DNA of 64,000 bases from Evansella sp041820985 (GTDB lineage Bacteria > Bacillota > Bacilli > Bacillales > Salisediminibacteriaceae). This document shows positions 1 through 9,316 of the stretch, piece by piece; the stretch's first letter is position 1, and each line of letters begins with the position of its first letter. The DNA is taken from NCBI RefSeq assembly GCF_041820985.1, contig NZ_JBGUAU010000002.1, positions 62,001 to 126,000 of the forward strand, written 5' to 3'. The notes below the pieces were generated by a model. That model worked only from the letters and a program-made list of their open reading frames with translations, ran no database searches and was not told where the DNA came from. Position numbers and translations under genes: made by a program.

Positions 1-1443
1 AGAAAAATTGTTACCGCCTTGGTAAAATCTAAAAGACATACGAGGAAAACAGTTGTGTTGATGGGACATATAGATGTCGTGGATGTGGAGGACTATGGAG
101 AATATAAAGAATGGGCATTCCGTCCATTACAATTAACAGAAAAATTATATGCACAAAAACGAGAGCTTCCTGAAAGGGTACAGTTCGACTTGGAGAACGA
201 GGAATGGCTATTCGGTAGGGGAACCATGGACATGAAGGCAGGAATTGCGATCTGCATGTCTATGATTGAGTGGGCTACACTAAGTCATTTTGAAGGCAAT
301 ATTTTATTCCTAGCAGTTCCCGATGAAGAGGTAAATTCCGTGGGGATGAGAGCGGCTACTCCCGTTTTATTACAATTAGCTGAAAAATATGACCTGCGTT
401 ACGAACTTATCTGGAATACGGAACCGATGTTTGAATCATATCCCGGAGACAATCAACTATATATATATCAAGGATCGGTCGGAAAGATGTTGCCTGGCTT
501 TTATTGCTATGGGAAAGAAGCACATGTAGGAGAACCCTTTGCAGGTTTAAATGGAAATTTCATGACGTCTGTGTTGACCCAAGTTATGGAGTTAAATCCT
601 GGACTTTCAGAACAAGTGGGGGATGAGAGAACGCCTCCTCCAAGTAATTTAAGCCAGAAAGATTTGAAAGATGGATATTCTGTACAGATTCCCCATGCAG
701 CAATCTCCATATATAATCTATTAACTATGGAGAAATCAACAACTGAAGTTACAAAGGACTTGCTGAAACATGCTAAAATAGCTGCAGATAAAATAGTAAA
801 AAGGTATAAGGAGAGAGAAGAGAAATACACCAATAATAATGAATATAAACCTAGGGAGAGAAAGATAAGAGTACTCACTTATGAGGATCTTGTTAAGCAT
901 GCAAAGGAGAAGGTGGGACACGAAGAGATAGAAAAGAGAATCATTGCCATAAAACTTCGTGAGCCAAAGTGGGATGACCGAGAATTAACTTACTTCATAG
1001 TGCATGAAATAGCAACAATTTCTAAAGAATTAGCTCCGATGATTGTTTTGTTTTATGCGCCACCGTATTACCCTCATGTTTCATCCGCTAGTAATACAAC
1101 TGTTAAAAATATAAGTGCACATATAATAGAAGTTGCGAAAAGTGACTATGATCTTGATATTAAAACTGTACAGTTTTTTCCAGGATTATCAGACTTGAGC
1201 TATACGTCGTTACAAGGAAAAATATCTGATATTTCATCCTTAACAAAGAATATGCCTTTGTGGGAAGTTACATACGATCTTCCATTAGAAGATATGAGAA
1301 AATTGAATTGCCCAGTTATTAACTTTGGTCCAATTGGAAAAGACCCTCATAGCTGGACGGAGCGTTTAAATATAACATTCACGTTTGAAAAGCTTCCGCA
1401 GATAATGAAAAAAAGCATACAACATCTGTTTCAAAGTTTGTAA
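1..1443 (+). CDS. M20-family metallo-hydrolase, RocB/YqjN-like (5' partial)
   Basis: The frame is open to the first base, so the start lies outside the window; the first in-window start-like codon (TTG at 19) is probably internal because family members are about 550 residues and 480 are visible. Zinc-peptidase landmarks are present in order: GHIDVV with the first metal His, GRGTMDMKAGIA with the bridging Asp, VPDEEVNS with the Glu pair, GKEAHVGEPF in the lid domain and GKDPHSWTERL with the last His. This matches the RocB/YqjN branch of M20 amidohydrolases, linked to arginine or other amino-acid breakdown. YqjN lies beside proI in B. subtilis, as here. The substrate cannot be told from sequence. 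Confidence 0.85.
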   Translation, partial: RKIVTALVKSKRHTRKTVVLMGHIDVVDVEDYGEYKEWAFRPLQLTEKLYAQKRELPERVQFDLENEEWLFGRGTMDMKAGIAICMSMIEWATLSHFEGNILFLAVPDEEVNSVGMRAATPVLLQLAEKYDLRYELIWNTEPMFESYPGDNQLYIYQGSVGKMLPGFYCYGKEAHVGEPFAGLNGNFMTSVLTQVMELNPGLSEQVGDERTPPPSNLSQKDLKDGYSVQIPHAAISIYNLLTMEKSTTEVTKDLLKHAKIAADKIVKRYKEREEKYTNNNEYKPRERKIRVLTYEDLVKHAKEKVGHEEIEKRIIAIKLREPKWDDRELTYFIVHEIATISKELAPMIVLFYAPPYYPHVSSASNTTVKNISAHIIEVAKSDYDLDIKTVQFFPGLSDLSYTSLQGKISDISSLTKNMPLWEVTYDLPLEDMRKLNCPVINFGPIGKDPHSWTERLNITFTFEKLPQIMKKSIQHLFQSL

Positions 1444-1455
1444 TCTTAAAGACAG

Positions 1456-1490
1456 AGTAAACAAAGGCCAAAATCTGGCCTTTGTTTACT
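1456..1490. terminator. Convergent terminator hairpin
   Basis: A perfect 15-bp inverted repeat (AGTAAACAAAGGCCA and its complement) with a 5-nt loop, followed by TTTTAT on the + strand, lies between the M20 gene and the convergent acetyltransferase gene. Confidence 0.85.
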
Positions 1491-1491
1491 T

Positions 1492-2052
1492 TTATCTATA
1501 AAAATAGGCCATAAATATTTCATCATCGAAGTTTCCATCTATACATACTTGTTCTTTTTGGATGCCTTCCGTAATAAAGCCGTATTTTTCGTATAACTTT
1601 TTTGCTACTTTGTTGGACGAAAATACAGTAAGGCATATTTTGTGTAGGTTATGAATTTTTCCCCAATTAATTGTGTAATCCATGATAGCATTTCCCAATC
1701 CTTTTCCTTGACCTGTTTTACTTAACCAAGTCCGAAAGAGAGCGGTATGTCGTTTCATCTTCAACTCTCCCCGAATCAGTCTTGCTATTCCAATTACTTC
1801 GTTATCAATTTCTACTGCTGTATACATATGATCTTGGTCCATCATTTGTTGAATAAAAATTTGCTCTTCTTCTACTGTACGAATTTGTTCTTTTTGAATA
1901 TATTTTCCCTCTTGAATAATGGATTCAACATTTTTAATAATATCAAATGCATCATTTGTCTCTGCAGGCCTCAAAACAACGTTGGAACCGTCTTTTGCTT
2001 CTACATTCATTATTAATTTTTCCATTTGTAAGTTCATAGTTGTCTTTATCAT
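1492..2052 (-). CDS. GNAT-family N-acetyltransferase
   Basis: A 186-residue protein of the RimL/SpeG-like GNAT group. It has the acetyl-CoA pyrophosphate loop QGKGLG (in TGQGKGLGNAIMDY) and the C-terminal NKVAKKLYEKYGF helix-turn typical of the fold. It probably transfers acetyl from acetyl-CoA to an amine; the acceptor is unknown. The ATG at 2052 has TAAGGAGG four bases upstream, and the gene starts only 9 bases after the stop of the deacetylase gene upstream, so the two are probably co-transcribed. Confidence 0.85.
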   Translation of the reverse strand: MIKTTMNLQMEKLIMNVEAKDGSNVVLRPAETNDAFDIIKNVESIIQEGKYIQKEQIRTVEEEQIFIQQMMDQDHMYTAVEIDNEVIGIARLIRGELKMKRHTALFRTWLSKTGQGKGLGNAIMDYTINWGKIHNLHKICLTVFSSNKVAKKLYEKYGFITEGIQKEQVCIDGNFDDEIFMAYFYR

Positions 2053-2061
2053 GGTTCCTCC

Positions 2062-2865
2062 TTATTCTTGCCAAAAAGAGTCGGGTTTTTTTTCAATTTT
2101 CGTTTTAAGTAGATGGGAAGCAGGTACAATTGATACATTATTTTTTTCGAAATGAGCTAATGCGTCACTAATCCCATTAAATGTGTCTATACCTTTTACA
2201 CCTACATGGCCAATAGCGATAACTTCCCCATTATTCTTAGCAAGCTCACACACATGTAGCATTTGTTTATATACATGATCTCTCGAAGAATGAGTATCAT
2301 CTAAAAACCAATCACGTACAGAAAATGGGATATCTAATTCTTTTGCAATTTTGGGTATTACAGAGTCTCCGCTAGTTCCACTATCAACAATGTATAAATC
2401 GTGTTCCTTCGCTACTTCCAAAATAGCTCGGACGATTCGTTCATTCCCAACAATTTTAGAACCCATATGATTATTTAAGCCTTTTGCATGGGGAACACTC
2501 TCAATAGCCTTTTTTACTCTTCGTTTCACTTCTGCTGTCTCTAACTCAGAAGTAATTGGTAGAGGTCCCAACCATGAGCGCTTCCCTTTTTTAGGCTCTA
2601 ATGGTAGGTGTATCATTACTTCCAAGCCCTTTTCATGTGCTATATTTGCTTGCTCTGAAGATGCATCTAAAAAAGGCATTATTGCAACAGTAATTGGGAT
2701 ATCACTATCAAAAAAGTTGGTAACTCCACCTGTATATCCACCAAAATCATCAATAATAATAGCTACTTTTCCATCTTCATAAGAAGTTTGAGCAATTACT
2801 TCTTCAAAACTAGTTACAATAAAAAGCAGACAACAGAAACATGACAAGATTCTTCTAACGTACAA
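2062..2865 (-). CDS. Divergent polysaccharide deacetylase family protein (YibQ-like)
   Basis: After a signal peptide (LSCFCCLLFIVTSF...AQ) the protein carries the hallmarks of the divergent polysaccharide deacetylase family (DUF610/YibQ): VAIIIDDFGG, VAIMPFLD, MIHLPLEP, GLNNHMGS and the late AIGHVGV. It is exported and presumably acts on cell-wall or extracellular glycan; no specific reaction is established for close relatives that I can name. I place the start at the TTG at 2865 because GGAGGT sits 7 bases before it and the signal peptide begins there. The frame is open 31 codons further up, but that part has no ribosome site. Length is 267 residues. Confidence 0.8.
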   Translation of the reverse strand: MYVRRILSCFCCLLFIVTSFEEVIAQTSYEDGKVAIIIDDFGGYTGGVTNFFDSDIPITVAIMPFLDASSEQANIAHEKGLEVMIHLPLEPKKGKRSWLGPLPITSELETAEVKRRVKKAIESVPHAKGLNNHMGSKIVGNERIVRAILEVAKEHDLYIVDSGTSGDSVIPKIAKELDIPFSVRDWFLDDTHSSRDHVYKQMLHVCELAKNNGEVIAIGHVGVKGIDTFNGISDALAHFEKNNVSIVPASHLLKTKIEKKPDSFWQE

Positions 2866-2947
2866 GGAAAACACCTCCAATATAAATGTTAGTCTTCTTA
2901 GTATGTCTAATGAAGGATAGCTAATGAGTAAAAATAGAATAAAATAA

Positions 2948-2976
2948 AAAAACACCAATTTTTACTTGGTGTTTTT
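2948..2976 (-). terminator. tnrA terminator
   Basis: AAAAACACCAA / TTGGTGTTTTT stem directly after the tnrA stop on the - strand, followed by a T-rich run in the direction of transcription. Confidence 0.85.
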
Positions 2977-2977
2977 C

Positions 2978-3274
2978 TTATTTGCGCATTCTAAATGCTG
3001 CATTTAACTGACCTCGTAGCATTTTCTCACGGATATCTGCTTGCTTCATTTCTTCACGTCTAATTTCAAAAGTTTGCATACCATCTTCAATTTTGTTTGC
3101 AATTTCCACTAGTCTTTCTACATCATGGAACGAATACTTTCTCGTTCCGCCCTTACTTCGTTCTGGAAAGACTAATTTTCTCTCCTCATAGTATCGAATT
3201 TGTCGTTCTGAAAGACCGGTCAATTCACTAGTAATACCAATACTAATCACTTTTTTTTCTTTATATGATGACAA
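2978..3274 (-). CDS. tnrA: Nitrogen regulator TnrA (MerR family)
   Basis: A 98-residue MerR-type regulator. The DNA-binding segment reads VISIGITSELTGLSERQIRYYEERKL, then the GGTRKYSFHDVERL wing, closely matching TnrA/GlnR. The short C-terminus MLRGQLNAAFRMRK resembles the TnrA tail that binds feedback-inhibited glutamine synthetase and lacks the longer GlnR tail, and no glnA lies next to it. TnrA controls nitrogen-limitation genes in Bacillus. The frame starts at a TTG (3274) with AAGGAAGGGA upstream; no ATG is available at this position. Function is inferred from family similarity. Confidence 0.88.
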   Translation of the reverse strand: MSSYKEKKVISIGITSELTGLSERQIRYYEERKLVFPERSKGGTRKYSFHDVERLVEIANKIEDGMQTFEIRREEMKQADIREKMLRGQLNAAFRMRK

Positions 3275-3422
3275 AGGAAATCCCTTCCTTCTTTCTAAAT
3301 TTATTTATTGATACTATATCACGAACCTATTTTCTTTGTGGGGATTTTGTTAGATTTTCTCACGTAAGATTATTTCGAATTATATAAAATATACAGAAAG
3401 AAGGGAGGTGAGAGAGATTTTC

Positions 3423-4232
3423 TTATTTAAGTTGTTTTTCTAACAACACTTTAATCTCACTCAACTCTTTACGTAATTCTAACACTTCATTGTGTGTATC
3501 CTTTATCTCTTTATCGGCCTCTTCTGTTTTTTCCACATTATTAACTATCACACCAATAAATAGGTTAAAAACGACGAATGTACCTACGAGAACAAAGGCT
3601 ACAAAATAAATCCAAGACCAAGGAAGGATTTCAAAGATTGGTCGCATGACTGCACTTGCCCATGACTCCAAAGTAACTACTTGGAATAAGGTAAGTAATG
3701 AGAGTTGCAAAGAACCAAAGTATTCAGGTGCTACCTCACGGAACAGCATGGTACCAGTTACAGCGAAAATGTAAAAAACAATGGACATTAGTAACATGAT
3801 GTTTCCTAGTGCGGGAATAGTCATTAATAATGCATCCACTAAGCGTCGTAAAGAGGGTATTACAGAGATGGCTCTAAAAACACGAAGAACCCGAAGAATA
3901 CGTAATACAGTTACAAAATGTGCTCCAGCAAAAATGTGTCCTGCTGAGACAATGAGTACATCAAACCAATTCCATCCATTACTAAAAAAAGCTCTTAAAT
4001 TGGGAGCAGCTAATAACCTTATCATAATCTCAATAGAAAAAATCCATAGCAGTGTTACATCTATTCTAAAAAAAAGCATCTGATTGTCCTGGTAAATACT
4101 GGGGTATGTTTCGATTCCAACGATAATGGCATTAAACATAATGAGAATAATAATAAACCGAGAAAAATACTTATGTTCCACGATAAATTGAAGCTTTTGT
4201 TTCCAAGAAGGATATTCAGGATTTTTTGTCAT
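3423..4232 (-). CDS. Bacterial voltage-gated sodium channel (NaChBac/NaVBac family)
   Basis: A 269-residue six-helix channel subunit. S4 is an Arg-every-third-residue helix (VLRILRVLRVFRA, near residue 110). The pore loop FQVVTLESWAS (near residue 190) carries the TLESWAS selectivity filter of NaChBac. S6 reads FNLFIGVIVNNVEK, and a charged C-terminal coiled coil (EVLELRKELSEIKVLLEKQ) would hold the tetramer. In alkaliphilic Bacillus such channels return Na+ for the sodium cycle that supports pH homeostasis and motility. The ATG has CGGAGGAAAATAAT upstream. The gene stands alone between tnrA and an FAD oxidoreductase. Confidence 0.93.
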   Translation of the reverse strand: MTKNPEYPSWKQKLQFIVEHKYFSRFIIILIMFNAIIVGIETYPSIYQDNQMLFFRIDVTLLWIFSIEIMIRLLAAPNLRAFFSNGWNWFDVLIVSAGHIFAGAHFVTVLRILRVLRVFRAISVIPSLRRLVDALLMTIPALGNIMLLMSIVFYIFAVTGTMLFREVAPEYFGSLQLSLLTLFQVVTLESWASAVMRPIFEILPWSWIYFVAFVLVGTFVVFNLFIGVIVNNVEKTEEADKEIKDTHNEVLELRKELSEIKVLLEKQLK

Positions 4233-4339
4233 ATTATTTTCCTCCGTGTAATTGTTTGAATATGCTATTTTAATAGTTTTAGTTGTGTAGCTTGTCCATT
4301 TATTATTCTACTAGAAAGTAATACATAAGAAAAAGTAAA

Positions 4340-4368
4340 AACCCTCCAGCTTTTTAAGTAGGAGGGGG
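4340..4368 (-). terminator. Terminator of the FAD oxidoreductase gene
   Basis: CCCTCC / GGAGGG stem with flanking A-T pairs; on the - strand it is followed by TTTTTACTTTTTC. It lies downstream of the oxidoreductase and upstream of the sodium-channel gene. Confidence 0.6.
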
Positions 4369-4472
4369 TATGACTTAATTTTGCGTAAGCAATAGTATAT
4401 AAGTAAAAGATAGGATTTCGCCATTAAGTTGAGGATAAGCCATGTTCTTCTATTATATTCATTTAGCTCTAA

Positions 4473-5786
4473 TTAAGCGCCTTTTTGTTCTGCTTGTTTT
4501 TTTAATATGCGTTGACAAACAGAATAGGAACTTGAAAAAGATAGCTCAGATAACTGACCTTCACCTTGACACCAATCTCCAGCAAAATGGGAATTAGGCA
4601 ATTTGGAAAATGTAGTTGGTAAGCCTCTTTGGTGCATGGTCCATTTAATTGCTTGAACAACTGCTACTTTCGAAACTCTAGGAACAACTAGCTGTTTTCT
4701 CCAACCTTCAAAATGTTTATCATAAAAAGCTTCAATTTCTTGCTTAATACGATTATGAGCATAAGGGTCATGAATATCCTTTGATTTCAAATATGCAACC
4801 GCTTGAAGTAATTGTCCTCCTGGTGGTGCAGCTTCCATATCATAATAAGATATATCAGAGATGAATATTTGCCTGTCTCGGTCAAAAATATACGTATAAG
4901 GGGAATCAATTCGCTTCTTTAAACCAATATCATAAAACATTACATAAGTTGGTTCGTAAGAAGAGTACCCCTGCAAATCTTTTTCAATAGGACTATGTTC
5001 AAACAATATTTCAAGCTCTTCTGGTGGAATAGCAAATATAAAGTCTTCAGCAGTGTACTTCATTTTCTTTGTATAAACTTCTTTTACTTTTTTTCCATCC
5101 GTTAGTAAACTTGTTACCTTTGTTTTGGCAATGATTTCTCCACCATTTCCTTCAATTACTCTAACAAACTCGGCAATTAGTTTTTCCCATCCACCTTGAA
5201 TATAGCTTACAGGTATATTCGTTTTAAATAATCGTCTGTAATATCCAAAGAATACATCCGATGGTATTTTTTCGGGTTCTCCTGTAAAAAAATTGGAGGA
5301 TGCTAAATTTAGCATCATTTCTTTTACCGCAGGACTCACTTTTTTCTTATCTAACCATTGTTGGATTGAGATATTTGGGTCCCCTTTTTCAAAACCAAGT
5401 GTTGTAAATAAAATATGGTAAGCAAAACGGAATTTATCCATTCCTTTTAATAGTTTTGTTTGTAATAAACCACCTATATTAGAAGGAACAACGGATACTT
5501 CGTCTCCTAGGTCATATTTTGCCTTCATTTGTGTAAAGTCTGACCAATACAGTTTTAATCCTAACTCTTTTTCCATCAATGTTAGGTGAGATTGATCCCG
5601 ACCGTAAATAGCATGAGCTCCGAAGTTAAATTGAAATCCCTTCATATTTATAGTCATGGCGCGACCACCAAGCTTACCACGTTCAATAACAGCAACTTTT
5701 TTCCCATGGTGAGAAAGGTAAGCCGCAGCAGATAAGCCAGCTAAGCCACCTCCGACGATGACAACGTCGTATTGGCTTTTCTTCAT
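4473..5786 (-). CDS. NAD(P)/FAD-dependent oxidoreductase, phytoene-desaturase/amine-oxidase-like
   Basis: The N-terminus holds the dinucleotide-binding fold VVIVGGGLAGLSAAAYLSHHGKKVAVIERG followed by the GGRA motif (LGGRAMTI), as in the phytoene desaturase/amine oxidase superfamily. The C-terminus has the second FAD contact FAGDWCQGEGQLSELSF. The body is about 437 residues with no membrane helix. The substrate is unknown; relatives act on polyenes, porphyrinogens or amines. The start at 5786 is the second of two in-frame ATGs: AGGAGGT abuts the first (5792) but is 7 bases from the second. Single gene with its own terminator downstream. Confidence 0.82.
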   Translation of the reverse strand: MKKSQYDVVIVGGGLAGLSAAAYLSHHGKKVAVIERGKLGGRAMTINMKGFQFNFGAHAIYGRDQSHLTLMEKELGLKLYWSDFTQMKAKYDLGDEVSVVPSNIGGLLQTKLLKGMDKFRFAYHILFTTLGFEKGDPNISIQQWLDKKKVSPAVKEMMLNLASSNFFTGEPEKIPSDVFFGYYRRLFKTNIPVSYIQGGWEKLIAEFVRVIEGNGGEIIAKTKVTSLLTDGKKVKEVYTKKMKYTAEDFIFAIPPEELEILFEHSPIEKDLQGYSSYEPTYVMFYDIGLKKRIDSPYTYIFDRDRQIFISDISYYDMEAAPPGGQLLQAVAYLKSKDIHDPYAHNRIKQEIEAFYDKHFEGWRKQLVVPRVSKVAVVQAIKWTMHQRGLPTTFSKLPNSHFAGDWCQGEGQLSELSFSSSYSVCQRILKKQAEQKGA

Positions 5787-5938
5787 ATTCATACCTCCTA
5801 AATTAGGTACAAGAACAATTATTACGTACTAATAATGATAATTAAATCAATAAACACTATTGAAATATTGGTTTAATTATAGCTTATTATATCATTAAAG
5901 AAAAGGTATGATTATTTATAGACAGTATCTATAATAGT

Positions 5939-6799
5939 TTAACGTTCAAACAATTTGGAAATCTGCTGTGCTTTTCTGCCATCTGTTTGGCCACCTAATT
6001 CAACGGAACGCTCCCAGGCTCGATGAATACAAGCAATAATTGATTGTTGTACTTCATTTTCCTTAAGTACATTAAATCCTGCTTCCGTAGTTCCTCCTGG
6101 GCTCATAATTTGTTTGTATAACTGAGCTGGTTCATCTTTACTTTCTTGTACTCGTAAACTTGCCCCCAGAAGTGTTTGAGATACAAGTGTTTTCGCTAAT
6201 GTGCGATCAATTCCCATTTGTTCGGCTGCCATTTCCATTGCTTCCATTAAGTAATAAATATATGCTGGTCCTGTTCCCGTTAATGCAGTCATTGCATCCA
6301 TTTGTTCTTCTGGAACAATCGCTGTTTCGCCAACACCCTTAAAAATGTAATTAATGACTTGTTTTATATTATCAGTCACTGTAATACCAAAAGAGATAGT
6401 TGTCATAGAAGCGCCAACAGTAGCAGAGGTATTAGGCATAGTTCGAATTACTGGAATATCCTCATTTGCTAATAGTTCTTGTATAGATTCTATTGTTACC
6501 CCAGCCATAACTGATACGACCGGTGTATCCTTTGTAAGAGAGGAAATATAAGGCTCAAGGGCACTCTTCCAATCTTTTGGCTTACACGCTAAAATGACAA
6601 CGGTATTCGGTGAAATTAATTCCTCAGCAGAGCGAGAAGACTTTATTCCATAATATTGTGTTAACTCTTGTAAACGCCGATCATTGGATCGATTTGTTAC
6701 AGTAATTTGCTTCTTGTCTAAATACTCTTTCTTTAACCAACCACTTATTAGTGATTCAGCCATGGCTCCTGCTCCAATAAAAGTAATGTTGTGTTTCAT
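5939..6799 (-). CDS. proC: Pyrroline-5-carboxylate reductase (ProC/ProI)
   Basis: A 286-residue NAD(P)H-dependent reductase that makes L-proline from 1-pyrroline-5-carboxylate. Visible motifs are the Rossmann start ITFIGAGAMAESLISGW, VILACKPKDW, VIRTMPNTSATVGASMT and the family signature MTALTGTGPAYIYYLMEAM followed by ...SPGGTTEAG. Its place next to yqjN- and yqjQ-like genes corresponds to B. subtilis proI. AGGTAGGA lies before the ATG. Confidence 0.93.
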   Translation of the reverse strand: MKHNITFIGAGAMAESLISGWLKKEYLDKKQITVTNRSNDRRLQELTQYYGIKSSRSAEELISPNTVVILACKPKDWKSALEPYISSLTKDTPVVSVMAGVTIESIQELLANEDIPVIRTMPNTSATVGASMTTISFGITVTDNIKQVINYIFKGVGETAIVPEEQMDAMTALTGTGPAYIYYLMEAMEMAAEQMGIDRTLAKTLVSQTLLGASLRVQESKDEPAQLYKQIMSPGGTTEAGFNVLKENEVQQSIIACIHRAWERSVELGGQTDGRKAQQISKLFER

Positions 6800-7016
6800 T
6801 TTCTATATTCCTACCTTTCTGTGCTTTAAGCTAAATTGATTTTTCATCGTTACGATGGAATGTAACAGTAGTAAATGTTCCTTATTATGAAAGTGTTCCC
6901 CGGTTCTGTCAATAGTTTTTTTCTAAATCATCAGAAAAATGGAAAAATCGACGTAGTTGTGATCGTTAAGTATAATGGAAATAATGATGATCAGTGAATT
7001 TTGAAAGGGTGAGTGT

Positions 7017-7811
7017 GTGACTGTGAATTGGGATGGTTTGAATGTGATTATTACCGGTGCCTCTAGTGGCATCGGTGAGAAGATAAGTTTTGAGGTAGCG
7101 AAAAAAGGAGCTACGCCTATCATGCTAGCTCGTTCTTTTGAAAAGTTAAAAAAAATTGCGGAAAGTATACAGGACGAAACAGGGATTACTCCTTTTACTT
7201 ATAAACTAGATGTCTCGGATGAAGAAGCGGTAAAAGAAGTTTTTCAACACATATTATCCGATGTAGAACGAATCGATGTGCTAATTAATAATGCTGGATT
7301 TGCACATTTTGACTTGGCTCATGAATCAACGATGGAGTCGGTGAAGAATATGTTTCACGTGAATGTGTTCGGTAGTATAGTATGTACGCAAATGATACTA
7401 TCTCATATGATGGAACAGCGTTCTGGACATATTATTTATATTGCATCTCAAGCGGGTAAGCTAGCCACTCCAAAATCTAGTGCATATTCAGCAACAAAGC
7501 ATGCTATATTGGGATATGCCAACAGCCTGAGAATGGAGCTTCAAGGTACAAATATCAATGTTAGTGTTGTAAATCCAGGTCCTGTACGTACTAGTTTCTT
7601 TGCGACTGCGGATAAATCAGGAGAATATGAAAAAAGTGTGCAACGCTATATGCTGACACCTGAACGTGTCGCGTTAAAAACGGTGGAACTTATCCAAAAG
7701 CCAAAACGGGAAGTAAACCTCCCAGGTTGGATGAATATCGGAACAAAAATATACCAACTATTTCCAGGGTTGGTGGAGAAATTAGCAGGATCTCAACTTC
7801 GAAAAAAATAG
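7017..7811 (+). CDS. SDR-family oxidoreductase (YqjQ-like)
   Basis: A classical short-chain dehydrogenase of 264 residues. It has TGASSGIG for the cofactor, NNAG near residue 97, a catalytic Ser in IYIASQAG and YSATK with the Tyr-Lys pair. LARSFEKL after beta-2 suggests NADP(H) preference. The substrate is unknown. It corresponds by position to yqjQ. Translation starts at a GTG with GAAAGGGTGAG upstream. Divergent from proC, with about 217 bases between them. Confidence 0.85.
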   Translation: MTVNWDGLNVIITGASSGIGEKISFEVAKKGATPIMLARSFEKLKKIAESIQDETGITPFTYKLDVSDEEAVKEVFQHILSDVERIDVLINNAGFAHFDLAHESTMESVKNMFHVNVFGSIVCTQMILSHMMEQRSGHIIYIASQAGKLATPKSSAYSATKHAILGYANSLRMELQGTNINVSVVNPGPVRTSFFATADKSGEYEKSVQRYMLTPERVALKTVELIQKPKREVNLPGWMNIGTKIYQLFPGLVEKLAGSQLRKK

Positions 7812-7816
7812 GGCAC

Positions 7817-7843
7817 CCCCAAAGGCGAGCACTACCTTTGGGG
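7817..7843. terminator. Hairpin between convergent genes
   Basis: A 9-bp GC-rich stem (CCCCAAAGG / CCTTTGGGG) with a 9-nt loop just after the SDR stop. The + strand lacks a T run; on the - strand a T run follows after a short gap. It is probably a shared weak terminator for the SDR and the PLP enzyme gene. Confidence 0.5.
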
Positions 7844-7895
7844 AACGAATAAAGTGTTGATCCAAGACACACAGAACTAGGGCAAGATGCTAATA

Positions 7896-9095
7896 TTAAT
7901 CTGTGTGTGTGATATAACTTAATGCTTGCTCTAAATCTTCTAATAAATCCTCTACATTCTCTATTCCAGCGGAGTACCTTACTAGTCCTTCTGGTATTCC
8001 TAATGTAGCTCTTTCTTCTGGAGTGTTTTCTACATGGCTTGTGGTGCGAGCTGGCCCCACTGTCGTTTCAACAGCTCCAAGATTAGCAGCTTTATTTGCA
8101 TATTTTAATTTTGGCAGAAACTCTCTTACTGATTGTAAACCACCTTTTAAAGCGAAACTTAACATGCCACCGAAGTCTTTCATTTGATCTTTTGCTATAT
8201 GATGGTTTGTGTGTGTTTCTAAGCCAGGATAGAAAACATCTTCTATTTTATCGTGATCTTGCAAATAACGGGCGATTGTCAAGGCGTTCACGCATTGTTG
8301 TTTTATTCGCAAATGGAGGGTTTTCATTCCTCTCAGTAATAAATATGCTGCCATGGGATCAAGACTAGCTCCATTTATTTCCCGATAATGATATATTTTT
8401 TCTACAAGCTCTTTATCATTACTACATACGACACCACCAAGTGCATCTGCGTGACCACCAAGAAACTTTGTAGCACTGTGAATAACTAAATCTGCCCCAA
8501 GCTCAAGAGGGTTTTGTAAAATAGGGGTTGCAAACGTATTATCTACATAAATCAATGCCCGGTTGTTTTTGGCTACTTTCACCATTCGTTTAATATCGGT
8601 AATTTTTACTGTGGGATTTGTAGGTGTCTCAATGTAAAGAATTTTACACCCTTTTTTTACTTCTTCCTCTATTTCCTCATGATTTCCAGTCTCACATAAG
8701 GCAACATCAATATTTAATTTTGGTAGAAACTCTGAAAAGATTTTATTTGTACCTCCGTATGTGTCTTTGATAGATACGATACGATCTCCTGGTACCAAAA
8801 TAGTGGATAATGCATTACTTATTGCTGCCATTCCTGTGGAAAAACTCGTTGCTGCTATTGCTCCTTCTAAATCTTTTACTTTGTCTTCAAATGCTTGAAC
8901 AGTTGGGTTTGTATTTCGTCCATATATATGTCCCTGCTTATTTCCAACTGCTACTTCATACCATTCATCTATATCGTCATAACCAAAAGATACACTATGA
9001 ACGACAGGAACTTGAGTTGCACCGTGAACGAGGTATTCTTTTTCACCAGACCAAACGGAACGAGTTCCTATATTTGCATGTTCTTTTTTACTCAT
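7896..9095 (-). CDS. Cys/Met-metabolism PLP-dependent enzyme (cystathionine gamma-synthase/lyase family)
   Basis: A 399-residue fold-type I PLP enzyme of the trans-sulfuration family. The cofactor lysine is in LVIHSATKFLGGHADALGG, the YGRNTNPT segment supplies the phosphate-binding Tyr and Arg from the neighbouring subunit, and DNTFATP holds the pyridine-contacting Asp. The C-terminal YSAGIENVEDLLEDLEQAL is the family signature. Cystathionine synthase, cystathionine lyase and methionine gamma-lyase cannot be separated by reading alone. It stands alone, which argues for a degradative lyase rather than a biosynthetic operon member. AAGGGAG precedes the ATG. Confidence 0.82.
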   Translation of the reverse strand: MSKKEHANIGTRSVWSGEKEYLVHGATQVPVVHSVSFGYDDIDEWYEVAVGNKQGHIYGRNTNPTVQAFEDKVKDLEGAIAATSFSTGMAAISNALSTILVPGDRIVSIKDTYGGTNKIFSEFLPKLNIDVALCETGNHEEIEEEVKKGCKILYIETPTNPTVKITDIKRMVKVAKNNRALIYVDNTFATPILQNPLELGADLVIHSATKFLGGHADALGGVVCSNDKELVEKIYHYREINGASLDPMAAYLLLRGMKTLHLRIKQQCVNALTIARYLQDHDKIEDVFYPGLETHTNHHIAKDQMKDFGGMLSFALKGGLQSVREFLPKLKYANKAANLGAVETTVGPARTTSHVENTPEERATLGIPEGLVRYSAGIENVEDLLEDLEQALSYITHTD

Positions 9096-9316
9096 TCACT
9101 TTCACTCCCTTGGTTTCAGTTGTAAAAATCCTAATGGAGATAATGTTACTAATACCCTACTATGTTTAATGAAATAATCCATTCACCAAACTGTATGAAG
9201 TTTTTTTCATTTAGTCAGACAGTATGATGAATTAGAATAGCCAAGGGTATAAGAGGTTGCACTTTTCGGAAAAATAGAATTATATTTTTACTATTTAACT
9301 TGAAAAGAGGATTCCC

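Noticed and set aside
2866..2958. N-terminal extension of the polysaccharide deacetylase from 2958
   Set aside because: It has no ribosome site and precedes a clear GGAGGT-TTG start followed by a signal peptide.
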